Part shown: positions 7,255 through 13,286 of the stretch, piece after piece
Numbering within the stretch: position 1 is the stretch's first letter
How the letters are laid out: each line of letters opens with the position of its first letter
NCBI GenBank assembly: GCA_023434855.1
Contig: JAEYSJ010000191.1
Coordinates: forward strand, 1 to 18,307
From: Bacillota bacterium
GTDB lineage: Bacteria; Bacillota_C; Negativicutes; JAEYSJ01
DNA: 18,307 nucleotides
Direction: 5' to 3'
Program-made: the position numbers and the translations under genes
The notes under the pieces: generated by a model
Told to the model about the DNA's origin: nothing
What the model saw: only the letters and a program-made list of their open reading frames with translations
Databases searched by the model: none

Positions 7255-7440
7255 ACCAGTGATACGGAGAACCATATCACTGGTAACGGCGGAAAAAGTA
7301 GAACTCCTGTCAAAGTGGATTTGGCAGGAGTTCTGTTTGTTTTTAAGAATAATGAAGTAACATATTATTCAATTTAACTGAGATATAATGAGTCGAAGAA
7401 CCGTCACCCGACTCATCCATGTTTTATGGGTCATGAGCAA
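7255..7440 (+). repeat. Structured intergenic repeat, copy 2
   Basis: The more complete copy. Hairpin 1: CCAGTGATA pairs perfectly with TATCACTGG around loop CGGAGAACCA (7256-7283). Hairpin 2: AGAACTCCTGTCAAA with TTTGGCAGGAGTTCT, one G-T pair, followed by GTTTGTTTTT, which is terminator-like. Hairpin 3: ATGAGTCG with CGACTCAT around AAGAACCGTCACC. The joining GGTAACGG after hairpin 1 can pair with CCGTCACC in the hairpin 3 loop (7 of 8 positions), a possible pseudoknot. Shared 17-base blocks with copy 1 lie at 7275-7291 and 7320-7336. It lies upstream of a tiny hydrophobic peptide gene. Confidence 0.62.
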
Positions 7441-7498
7441 TTTTTTACAAGAATTAGTCCCGACCTATATTTACAATGAGATGGAGAGGTGATGACAT

Positions 7499-7582
7499 AT
7501 GAATTCATATTTATATTGGGGCCTTTGTGTGATTGCCGCATTGGCTATTCTTTTTATTCCAGCATTAGGTTTGGTTACATAA
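7499..7582 (+). CDS. 27-aa hydrophobic (single membrane helix) peptide
   Basis: The reading frame encodes MNSYLYWGLCVIAALAILFI then PALGLVT and stop. It is preceded by GGAGAGGTGAT, one of the strongest ribosome sites in the window, 8-9 bases before the ATG. Residues 6-25 form a single uninterrupted hydrophobic helix, so the product should be a small membrane peptide. It follows structured repeat copy 2 by about 60 bases and is followed by a GC-rich hairpin at 7612-7668. I cannot match it to a named small-protein family; size and form recall small accessory subunits of membrane complexes or type I toxins, but neither is shown. Confidence 0.55.
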   Translation: MNSYLYWGLCVIAALAILFIPALGLVT

Positions 7583-7611
7583 TAGTCACTGCTTCAACCG
7601 CAGAAAATGCC

Positions 7612-7668
7612 AAGGGGATGGGGTTATTGACATCTTCATTGCTATTGTGTCGACAACCCCGTCCCCTT
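7612..7668 (+). terminator. Strong hairpin behind the 27-aa gene
   Basis: AAGGGGATGGGGTT (7612-7625) pairs with AACCCCGTCCCCTT (7655-7668), 14 pairs with one G-T, and a 29-base loop. The T-run afterwards is absent (TTCGCATC), so it may be a REP-like unit as much as a terminator. Confidence 0.5.
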
Positions 7669-7791
7669 CGCATCTGATAATGAACCTATGGTGTGAAAAT
7701 TACTTATGTAGACAAAATGGACTAAAGCATTATCAAAGAAACAAAATTAACGTCAGTCAGCGACAGTATGGTTTTTTCGCAATATTTGGGA

Positions 7792-7877
7792 AGGGATAGG
7801 GGACAGCCTTTTTGTCCCGCGTTCTAAATGATTTTAATAGAATATGAATGGGATAATCGACCTGTCCCCGATTGTCC
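7792..7877. repeat. REP-like inverted pair
   Basis: AGGGATAGGGGACAG near 7792-7806 is matched by CTGTCCCCGATTGTCCT near 7862-7878 in inverted orientation with a few differences. The inner parts form GGGGACAGCCTTTTTGTCCC and GGGATAATCGACCTGTCCC hairpins. Same style as the pair at 3774-3894. Confidence 0.6.
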
Positions 7878-7942
7878 TAAATTTGGTAGGCGTCTATTAC
7901 TTATATATCAAATACAATAAATAATTTATTTATAATATACTC

Positions 7943-7972
7943 TTGGCAGGAAAATCGATTTATTTGTATAAT
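7943..7972 (+). promoter_or_regulatory. Sigma-A type promoter for the zinc-ribbon gene
   Basis: TTGGCA (7943-7948) and TATAAT (7967-7972) are separated by 18 bases, near the consensus for a housekeeping promoter. Transcription would begin about 7979-7980, leaving a leader of little more than ten bases before the ATG at 7993. Confidence 0.6.
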
Positions 7973-7992
7973 TTACCATTTATGGTGATAAT

Positions 7993-8214
7993 ATGAATAT
8001 TAGGTTAAAAGTAATTCCGAAACCACAACAAAATACCAGGGCAGTTTTTATTTCTCCGGCAGGAGCCAAAGGACCAATATTTAAGAGAGAAGGCAATATA
8101 AATTATACATGCGGTAATTGTGATGCTGTATTAGTGGAAAATGTCAATATAAATCAAATCTCTGATGTGGTTCTAAAATGTCCAATGTGTCAAAAGTTTA
8201 ATGAATTACCTTAG
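7993..8214 (+). CDS. Small zinc-ribbon protein
   Basis: A 73-aa protein with two CxxC knuckles, C40/C43 (CGNC) and C63/C66 (CPMC), that together should bind one zinc ion; the N-terminal 35 residues are basic (KVIPKPQQNTR). The spacing suits a rubredoxin-like or zinc-ribbon fold. The ATG follows GGTGAT, and a good -35/-10 pair lies just upstream. Such proteins often bind nucleic acid or a protein partner, but no specific function can be assigned. It lies at the head of a run of very small genes. Confidence 0.68.
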   Translation: MNIRLKVIPKPQQNTRAVFISPAGAKGPIFKREGNINYTCGNCDAVLVENVNINQISDVVLKCPMCQKFNELP

Positions 8215-8231
8215 AAGAGGTCTAGTTTATA

Positions 8232-8485
8232 ATGGCATATTTCGAGATTGTCCAATATTCTGATGAATGTCAAAATATTGGTGACGTTAATCACTTTGTT
8301 TTGCTGCTCTTAATCGGGCAGTTTTTCTTTTTTATATCCGCTGAAGTGGCACAATTGTTAAGCTTTTCGCGCCAAAATGTGTTTGACCTAATTCAACGAG
8401 GTAAGTGACGCCAGTCAAGGAATTACCCAAAGATAGATTGTCTTTCAATTCTGATATAGTAGCACGTTTTCAACCGTCCGAATAG
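8232..8485 (+). pseudogene. Frameshifted excisionase/MerR-like helix-turn-helix gene
   Basis: The frame from ATG 8232 encodes 58 aa, ending in FISAEVAQLLSFSRQNVFDL then IQRGK and a TGA at 8406-8408. SAEVAQLLSFSRQNVFDLIQRGK is the helix-turn-helix of excisionase-type (MerR-like) DNA-binding domains. Right at the stop, the next frame carries on naturally with VTPVKELPKDRLSFNSDIVA and RFQPSE, stopping at 8483-8485. One missing base near GGTAAGTGA (8400-8408; GGTAAAGTG would restore the frame) explains both halves, giving a protein of about 84-85 aa. It is either a recent mutation, a sequencing error or, less likely, frameshifting on purpose. The first ~30 residues are unusually hydrophobic and I cannot explain them. 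Confidence 0.55.
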
Positions 8486-8495
8486 GGCGGTTTTT
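8472..8495 (+). terminator. Terminator overlapping the end of the HTH pseudogene
   Basis: CCGTCC (8474-8479) pairs with GGGCGG (8485-8490) across GAATA, with one G-T pair, followed by five T. A near-identical hairpin (AGCCGTCC-GAATAA-GGGCGGCT) ends the ACP group at 9274-9298, so the two terminators may share an origin. Confidence 0.65.
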
Positions 8496-8533
8496 GTTAT
8501 ATATTTGAACCCCCACATTAGGTGGGTAATTGA

Positions 8534-8668
8534 ATGAATAAAACTAACTATGTAATCATAGTTAGTTTAAATGAAGAAACCATAAGAAGGTATAGTATTG
8601 AGAAGAAAAATGTCGATAGAATGACAGACAATGGCAAATCGCTTTATGGGCCGCATAAAATAAATTAA
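8534..8668 (+). CDS. Hypothetical 44-aa protein
   Basis: The frame reads MNKTNYVIIVSLNEETIRRY and then a basic, polar tail ending GKSLYGPHKIN. It has an AGGTGG site eight bases before the ATG. Codons 3-12 sit on a perfect 12-bp hairpin (8541-8568), which could hide or limit translation. I do not recognise the protein; length and ribosome site are the only support. Confidence 0.35.
   Translation: MNKTNYVIIVSLNEETIRRYSIEKKNVDRMTDNGKSLYGPHKIN
8541..8568. repeat. Perfect 12-bp palindrome
   Basis: AAACTAACTATG (8541-8552), loop TAAT, then the exact complement CATAGTTAGTTT (8557-8568). It may be a protein-binding operator, or a transcript hairpin within the 44-aa frame. Confidence 0.5.
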
Positions 8669-8687
8669 AAGACACTTCATGCATTTT

Positions 8688-8725
8688 AAGGTGCAACCAA
8701 TATTATCGCACCTTGAAGGTGCGAT
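8688..8725 (+). promoter_or_regulatory. Mutually exclusive leader hairpins upstream of the acyl carrier protein gene
   Basis: The word AAGGTGC occurs at 8688-8694 and again within AAGGTGCGAT (8716-8725). Both can pair with the GCACCTT inside ATCGCACCTT (8705-8714), so the two hairpins exclude each other. The second is a perfect 10-bp stem with a one-base spacer. It ends ten bases before the AAGGAGG ribosome site of the ACP gene (8735-8741). This may be a leader switch or an operator palindrome. Confidence 0.45.
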
Positions 8726-8748
8726 TTGTAATTTAAGGAGGTAATCAT

Positions 8749-9003
8749 ATGACTGTATTTGATAAATTCAAGGAAATAATCATAGTTCAGTTAGGTGTTA
8801 ATCCTATTGATGTAACTATGGAAGCTAATATAGCTGACGATCTTGGCGCTGATTCTCTGGATGAGGTTGAAATTGTGATGGTTGTTGAAAAAGTATTTAA
8901 TATCGAGATTCCGGATAATGACCTTATTGGAATTAAAACTGTTGGCGATGCTGTGAAATATATTGACGGTCGCTTAGAACCGTTAAATAATTCGGGAGGT
9001 TAG
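8749..9003 (+). CDS. Acyl carrier protein
   Basis: An 84-aa acidic four-helix protein of normal AcpP length. The GADSLDEVE motif holds Ser36, the attachment site for 4'-phosphopantetheine, and the surrounding helix II (DSLDEVEIVMVVEKVF) is canonical. It carries acyl chains for fatty-acid or related synthesis in the cytoplasm. Start ATG 8749 has a full AAGGAGG seven bases upstream. It is not in a fab cluster: the following genes are two small Cys-rich proteins spaced by 4 bases and by an overlap, so it is probably a second, specialised ACP rather than the housekeeping one. No ketosynthase, acyl-ligase or phosphopantetheinyl transferase is nearby. Confidence 0.9.
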   Translation: MTVFDKFKEIIIVQLGVNPIDVTMEANIADDLGADSLDEVEIVMVVEKVFNIEIPDNDLIGIKTVGDAVKYIDGRLEPLNNSGG

Positions 9004-9007
9004 CATT

Positions 9008-9181
9008 ATGGACCCTAACGAATATATTTACCAATTCGAACGAGCAATAAAACTTGCCAGTAAAATTGATGGCTGCAATTTACGCCAGTGCAATATTAGA
9101 GATCGAATCTTAAAAGGTGAAACTGACCTCATCGATATATTCTGCGATATTTGCAAGGATAAAATTAAAACCGCGGAGTGA
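9008..9181 (+). CDS. Small cysteine-containing protein (57 aa) in the ACP group
   Basis: The frame begins MDPNEYIYQFERAIKLASKI and has four cysteines, C23, C28, C46 and C49 (CNLRQC and CDIC), a plausible single metal site. GGGAGG lies 8 bases before the ATG and only 4 bases separate it from the ACP stop, so translation is probably coupled. Its TGA overlaps the GTG start of the next frame (GTGA). I do not recognise a family. Confidence 0.6.
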   Translation: MDPNEYIYQFERAIKLASKIDGCNLRQCNIRDRILKGETDLIDIFCDICKDKIKTAE

Positions 9182-9366
9182 TTTCTTTGCCCGTTAAATC
9201 ACATTGTAACAACAATAAATGTAGGTATTATGCTGATATGATTTGCAGTAATCCTGATGATGTAGATCCTTTAAGCCGTCCGAATAAGGGCGGCTTTTGG
9301 AAGAAGGGAAGCATGGGGACGTTCTTTTTGCTTCTTAACAAAATCGTCCCCCTACTTTTGTTTTAG
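9178..9366 (+). CDS. Small Cys-motif protein (DUF1540-like), C-terminus read from a terminator and REP unit
   Basis: The first ~30 residues, beginning VISLPVKSHCNNNKCRYYAD (the first residue would be Met), then MICSNPDDVDP, show the HCxxxxCxY...C pattern of DUF1540-like mini-proteins, which probably bind a metal. GTG 9178 overlaps the preceding stop. From about residue 33 on, the frame runs through a terminator hairpin (9274-9298) and a REP-like unit (9315-9351) and ends with a low-complexity hydrophobic tail (GTFFLLLNKIVPLLLF) at 9366. The natural stop was probably lost when this 3' region formed. The 62-aa product may or may not be stable. Confidence 0.5.
   Translation: MISLPVKSHCNNNKCRYYADMICSNPDDVDPLSRPNKGGFWKKGSMGTFFLLLNKIVPLLLF
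9274..9298 (+). terminator. Terminator of the ACP group
   Basis: AGCCGTCC (9274-9281) pairs with GGGCGGCT (9288-9295), with one G-T pair, followed by TTTT. It lies inside the preceding reading frame. Nearly the same hairpin is at 8472-8495. Confidence 0.65.
9315..9351. repeat. REP-like unit between convergent genes
   Basis: GGGGACG (9315-9321) and CGTCCCC (9345-9351) flank a T-rich loop (TTCTTTTTGCTTC). It lies 12 bases from the stop of the minus-strand DUF1638 gene and may act as its terminator. Confidence 0.55.
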
Positions 9367-10028
9367 GTGGCCAAAGCGGGATAAAAATCACTGGCCAAAG
9401 TCTCTTGCCCAGGATTGAGTATAATGAATTCTGAGCCCCAGGGTCCAGTTAGCAGTAAATGTAATAAACGCAACGAGCCTGGAGTAATGTCGTAGTCCAT
9501 ATTGAATTTCTCACAAGAATCTCTGATTTTAGGAAGTATGTTTTCTATGTTATAGGCGCCGGTATCAATGATCAAAAACCGGGTATAATTAGCAAGCATT
9601 TTTTTTGTTAGCCGTATGGCTTTCTGCTCGCCATAGCGTTTAACCCAGGAGAGATATGACCACATTACATTGCCTTCCGGGTCTAACCATCCTTTAGTTA
9701 CAAAGTAGGTACTAATCTCGTTGGGAATGCTTCTGCGGTTTTCTGTTGAGCCCAAAAGCAAGGTAATGCAGTCGTCTATCCGTGGGATGATAAGCTTAGC
9801 TCTGGTAGATTTTATTCCTACCAGGCCTTTTCCGCAACAACCAAATACCAAGAGAATAACAGCAGCGTCTATTGTATTAACTTGCTCCTGCACTTTTTCG
9901 CGCAGATTTTCCGGAGAGTTGTGCAAGCCTGATTCCAAATAAACTACAGGATAATTTATACCTGAATCCTGCATAACAAGCTGAAGCTCGTCTTTCATGG
10001 TTTGGCATGCTAAAATTACTGTTTGCAT
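9363..10028 (-). CDS. DUF1638 family protein, co-regulated with the methyltransferase system
   Basis: A 221-aa soluble protein. Conserved-looking features: ACQTMKDEL at 7-15, GLHNSPENL at 34-42, and VFGCCGKGLVGI (61-72) with adjacent Cys64-Cys65, then PRIDDCITLLLGS. This matches DUF1638, which I know as a recurring neighbour of MttB/MtrH-type corrinoid methyltransferases; its reaction is not established. ATG 10028 is chosen because the family begins with MxxVILACxxM, although a longer frame opens at 10127 inside the MFS gene. The upstream GGGGGT is a weak ribosome site, so coupling to the MFS gene, which ends 23 bases before, is likely. The paired cysteines are candidates for metal or thiolate chemistry. 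Confidence 0.8.
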   Translation of the reverse strand: MQTVILACQTMKDELQLVMQDSGINYPVVYLESGLHNSPENLREKVQEQVNTIDAAVILLVFGCCGKGLVGIKSTRAKLIIPRIDDCITLLLGSTENRRSIPNEISTYFVTKGWLDPEGNVMWSYLSWVKRYGEQKAIRLTKKMLANYTRFLIIDTGAYNIENILPKIRDSCEKFNMDYDITPGSLRLLHLLLTGPWGSEFIILNPGQETLASDFYPALAT

Positions 10029-10051
10029 TGAAGATACCCCCAGAGGCAGAA

Positions 10052-11395
10052 CTATTTTTTGTTTAACGTAAGTACGCAGCTTTCTTTTAGGGTCAGGCCC
10101 TTTGTTTCCGGAGCCCAAGCTATACATATCACTAACCCTAAAAATGTCAGCAGGGTGCTAATCAGCATGGTATTACCTATTCCGTATGTCCGCAAGGAAT
10201 AGGGTAATGCGAAAGTACCAATGGCCGCTCCGATGCGGCTGATGGCTGTTACTACCCCTACGGCAGAAGCGCGGACGTTGGTAGGGAACAACTCGTTGGG
10301 GTATATCCAGTCAAGAGTGCTGGGCGGGCCTGAGAAAAAGGCGTAAACAGCAAATCCCAGAAAGATTAGCCACGCCGACGCACCGGGAAACACACCCAAA
10401 ACTAACATAGATAAGGTCATAAAAGAAAAGCTCCAAATAATAAGTGGCCGTCTGCCAAAACGATTAACAAGCGACATTGACACAATTGTACCAGTGAGGA
10501 AAAAGATATTGATGATGGCGTAACCAATAATCCAGTCATTACCGCTGCCTAAATGAAAGGCGTCCAGAATCTGCGGCGCAAAGGTATAAATGGCAAAGCA
10601 TGGCGCTACCTGGAATGTCCAGAACAATCCGACAAACAAAGTTTTTTTAAGGTAGCTTGGCTCAAGCAGTTTGCTAATGCGAGTTTTTTCGGTTGGGGGT
10701 TCATCTAAATCAGCAAGACTAGCATGAGCGCCATACACTTGCTTTAGAATATCGAGGGCTTCTCCGGTACGCCCCTTACTTGCAAGCCACCGTGGAGACT
10801 CTGGAGTACCCCAGCGGCCTGCTACCAGTATCAGCGCAGGAATAGCGGCACTCCCTAGCATCCATCTCCAGGCATCTGGTCCTGTATTCAGCAGTAAGTA
10901 ACCTACAATACCGGCAATGACGGCTCCGGCATACCATCCACTTGCTAATAATCCCATCATTGCCCCCCGATATTTACGGGGCGAGAACTCTGTTAACAGA
11001 GATGTTGCAATTGGATAGTCTGCTCCAACAGCAACACCAATAAGAAATCGTAATGCTGCTAATTCCAAGGGGGTACTTACAAACATTTGCAAGATTGAAA
11101 AAATTATAATTGCGATAAGATCAATTTGGTACATAAATTGGCGTCCAGTAAGATCTGTTACATAACCAAAGAGCGCGCCTCCCACTAATAATCCGATCAG
11201 GGCGGCAGCGCCGATCATACCTGTCCAGAATGTATCCAGATGGAGTTGTGGTTCTAGTTGCAATAGCGCCATTCCGATAATTGTCAGAATGTATCCATCC
11301 AAAAATGGACCACCGCTGGTATAAATCGTAAGTCTTTTTAAAAAAGGGGTTAAAGGAGAATCTTCGACAACTAAAGATTGATATGTGTGCTTCAT
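10052..11395 (-). CDS. MFS transporter, sugar-porter/metabolite type
   Basis: A 447-aa protein with twelve predicted membrane helices. The family signatures are present: GYVTDLTGRQ between TM2 and TM3, PESPRWLASKGR before the central loop, NRFGRRPL in the second half and PETKGLTLKE at the C-terminus. It belongs to the sugar-porter/MHS-like branch, whose members also carry organic acids, aromatic acids and nicotinate, so the substrate is open. ATG 11395 is preceded by AAGGAGG. A -24/-12 sigma-54 promoter lies about 50 bases upstream, like that of the betaine-type transporter operon. Co-regulation suggests it moves a substrate or demethylated product of the same pathway (inference). Confidence 0.88.
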   Translation of the reverse strand: MKHTYQSLVVEDSPLTPFLKRLTIYTSGGPFLDGYILTIIGMALLQLEPQLHLDTFWTGMIGAAALIGLLVGGALFGYVTDLTGRQFMYQIDLIAIIIFSILQMFVSTPLELAALRFLIGVAVGADYPIATSLLTEFSPRKYRGAMMGLLASGWYAGAVIAGIVGYLLLNTGPDAWRWMLGSAAIPALILVAGRWGTPESPRWLASKGRTGEALDILKQVYGAHASLADLDEPPTEKTRISKLLEPSYLKKTLFVGLFWTFQVAPCFAIYTFAPQILDAFHLGSGNDWIIGYAIINIFFLTGTIVSMSLVNRFGRRPLIIWSFSFMTLSMLVLGVFPGASAWLIFLGFAVYAFFSGPPSTLDWIYPNELFPTNVRASAVGVVTAISRIGAAIGTFALPYSLRTYGIGNTMLISTLLTFLGLVICIAWAPETKGLTLKESCVLTLNKK

Positions 11396-11443
11396 TTTCA
11401 GCCTCCTTGACGTATAGTTTTGTACTGATTATCAACATTTATT

Positions 11444-11459
11444 GCAAATATCATGCCAA
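11444..11459 (-). promoter_or_regulatory. Sigma-54 (-24/-12) promoter of the MFS-DUF1638 operon
   Basis: On the minus strand it reads TTGGCATGATATTTGC, with GG and GC separated by exactly 10 bases, as in the TGGCAC-N5-TTGC consensus. It differs at one position of 16 from the promoter upstream of the BCCT gene. The -12 GC lies about 48 bases from the MFS start codon. No other regulatory palindrome is clear directly upstream. Confidence 0.78.
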
Positions 11460-11501
11460 TAGTGCAGTATTGAGACTGTATTTAAAAAGTATCTGAATGA
11501 C

Positions 11502-11552
11502 TAAGCCGCTCTAACTCTCGTCTTATACAAAGAGGGAGTTAAGAGCGGCTTA
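11502..11552. terminator. Long hairpin between the sigma-54 activator and the MFS gene
   Basis: TAAGCCGCTCT-AACTC (11502-11517) pairs with GAGTTAAGAGCGGCTTA (11536-11552) with a single bulge, followed on the plus strand by TTTCTTT. It sits 20 bases after the stop of the minus-strand activator, so it is placed to end that transcript, although the T-rich side faces the other way. Confidence 0.6.
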
Positions 11553-11571
11553 ATTTCTTTATAGTTTGAGA

Positions 11572-13035
11572 TTAGTCTGCTTTATATATGGAAGATTTAA
11601 TTCCCAGCTTGCGAAGCCGGTAATGCAAGTCTTGCCTGGAAATGCCCAATTGTTTGGCACTTTCGCTTACATTGCCATTATTCATCTTAAGAGTGCGTTG
11701 GATAAGATCTGTTTCGCACTGGCGCAAGTACTCCCCGAGTGGTTTTACTGTCGTTATATCCGCTGCTGTTGCAGTGGTGTTTGAAGCGGTGCCGGATAAA
11801 TTACTAAACATTCGTTTAGTCAAAAAGGAAGGTAAATCCTCAATGGATAATTCTGATGCAGTATTCTCAACGATACTCATAGCACTCTCAATGACGTGCT
11901 CCAGTTCGCGGACATTTCCCGGCCAGTTGTATAGTGAGAATAACTCTGATAGTTCCGGCGTTATCCTTTTTATATTCAAATTCAATTGATCATTAAAGCG
12001 CGAAATGAATTCCATGGCGAGTACCGGTATGTCTTCCGGCCGTTCTCTTAGTGGGGCAATATGTAAGATTACCGGTGTTAGACGATAAAGAAGGTCCTCA
12101 CGAAATAAGCCTTTACTTGCCATATCGTAGAGACTTTGATTGGTTGCGCTGATTATCCGGCAGTTGATCTTTCGCTCTTTTTTGTCGCCGAGGCGCCGCA
12201 CCATCTTGTCTTGTAGTAATCTCAGCAGTTTAGCCTGCAGGGGTAGGCTTAATGAATTGATTTCATCCAAAAATAAAGTACCATTCTCAGCCTGTTCAAA
12301 CAAACCTGGTGAATCAATTGCCCCAGAGAAAGCACCTTTTACCGTTCCCATAAGCAAGCTTTCCATCAAAGTTTCGGGTATGGCGGCACAGTTGACAGCG
12401 ATAAAGGGGCGTGAGCTATAGCAGCTCGAATTATGGATTCCCTGGGCAAAAAGTTCTTTGCCAGTACCGGTTTCTCCATAAATCATAACCGTTGAGGAAG
12501 TGGGCGCTATCTTTCTGGCTTGTTTGAGTGCCTGCTTGATGGTAGGACTTGTGCCAATGATGTCATCAAGGCTGAAACTAGTGCCATTCATCCGGTTTTT
12601 GGATTTACTGCGGCCAAAACAGTTCATAACACTTGTAAGCAATTCATTTATGGAGGGAAGGTCTCGGTTGATCGAATATATTGCCGTAATTTCTCCGTTT
12701 TCGAAAAAAGGATAAGAGTTGTAAACAATATCGACCTTTTTTCCGGTGTATAGCTGGTAGGTCATATATTGTTCCAATAAAGGCTTTTTGCTTTGGAGCA
12801 CGGCGCGGCGCTGGAGGTTTGACAACGGGGGTAATGAATATACGTCTATATCTTTTTTGCCTAACATATTCTGACGCTCCGTAGCTTCAATTCTCTCAAA
12901 AGCATGGTTATAAATCAGTATGGTGCCATCTTTATCAGCTGCATATACACCTTCTGATACTGCGTCAATAATTTCGTGCAATAACCGGTTTTCTCTTTCT
13001 AGCTCTTCCAGGCTTTTCTTTGTATTGTCAGTCAT
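11572..13035 (-). CDS. Sigma-54-dependent transcriptional activator (PAS - AAA+ - Fis HTH)
   Basis: Bacterial enhancer-binding protein. Counting from the upstream ATG at 13050, residues ~20-130 form a PAS-type sensor (VSEGVYAADKDGTILIYNHA), 165-395 the AAA+ motor with Walker A GETGTGKE (192-199), GAFSGA (239-244), Walker B GTLFLDE (257-263), and 459-482 a Fis-type helix-turn-helix (SESAKQLGISRQDLHYRL). The sigma-54 contact loop has Ser in place of the usual Thr of GAFTGA. No receiver domain, so the signal is probably sensed by the PAS domain. ATG 13035 is preferred: AAGGTG lies seven bases before it, whereas 13050 has no clear site. It lies between two sigma-54 promoters and is the obvious regulator of both. 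Confidence 0.92.
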   Translation of the reverse strand: MTDNTKKSLEELERENRLLHEIIDAVSEGVYAADKDGTILIYNHAFERIEATERQNMLGKKDIDVYSLPPLSNLQRRAVLQSKKPLLEQYMTYQLYTGKKVDIVYNSYPFFENGEITAIYSINRDLPSINELLTSVMNCFGRSKSKNRMNGTSFSLDDIIGTSPTIKQALKQARKIAPTSSTVMIYGETGTGKELFAQGIHNSSCYSSRPFIAVNCAAIPETLMESLLMGTVKGAFSGAIDSPGLFEQAENGTLFLDEINSLSLPLQAKLLRLLQDKMVRRLGDKKERKINCRIISATNQSLYDMASKGLFREDLLYRLTPVILHIAPLRERPEDIPVLAMEFISRFNDQLNLNIKRITPELSELFSLYNWPGNVRELEHVIESAMSIVENTASELSIEDLPSFLTKRMFSNLSGTASNTTATAADITTVKPLGEYLRQCETDLIQRTLKMNNGNVSESAKQLGISRQDLHYRLRKLGIKSSIYKAD

Positions 13036-13086
13036 ATTAGGCACCTTCATTCTGCAGAATATAAGACATTACATACAGGCAAAAAA

Positions 13087-13103
13087 TTTTTCAGTGAAAA
13101 AAA
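13087..13103. promoter_or_regulatory. Candidate enhancer palindrome A
   Basis: TTTTTCA-G-TGAAAAAAA, a palindrome with a one-base centre, close to the activator start. Its arms resemble those of sites B and C but are more tightly spaced. Confidence 0.35.
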
Positions 13104-13148
13104 TTTTTTCAGTTAGCGAATAGCTTTGATAAATCTACTGATGACGCA

Positions 13149-13174
13149 ATTTTCGCACAATAGGTGAAAAAAAA
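13149..13174. promoter_or_regulatory. Candidate enhancer palindrome B
   Basis: ATTTTCGCAC (13149-13158) faces GGTGAAAAAAAA (13163-13174). The TTTTCGCA arm is shared with site C. It lies about 115 bases upstream of the -24/-12 element, a normal range for a sigma-54 activator site. Confidence 0.45.
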
Positions 13175-13213
13175 TTCATCACTGCATACAATCCCCATAT
13201 GGATTTAGCATGT

Positions 13214-13250
13214 GGCTCTTGTGAAAAAGTTAAGATTTTTCGCAAGAGTC
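13214..13250. promoter_or_regulatory. Candidate enhancer palindrome C (best)
   Basis: GGCTCTTGTGAAAAA (13214-13228) and TTTTTCGCAAGAGTC (13236-13250) are inverted repeats matching at 13 of 15 positions around a 7-base centre. It lies 37 bases upstream of the sigma-54 promoter. Length and symmetry suit a dimeric Fis-type activator. Confidence 0.55.
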
Positions 13251-13286
13251 TTGCTATTTCTAATACATGATAGCTATGCCATGGTG

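Noticed and set aside
7489..7677. A 62-codon frame over the 27-aa peptide
   Set aside because: It starts inside the ribosome site of the shorter frame, is not coherent in composition, and ends in the GC-rich hairpin.
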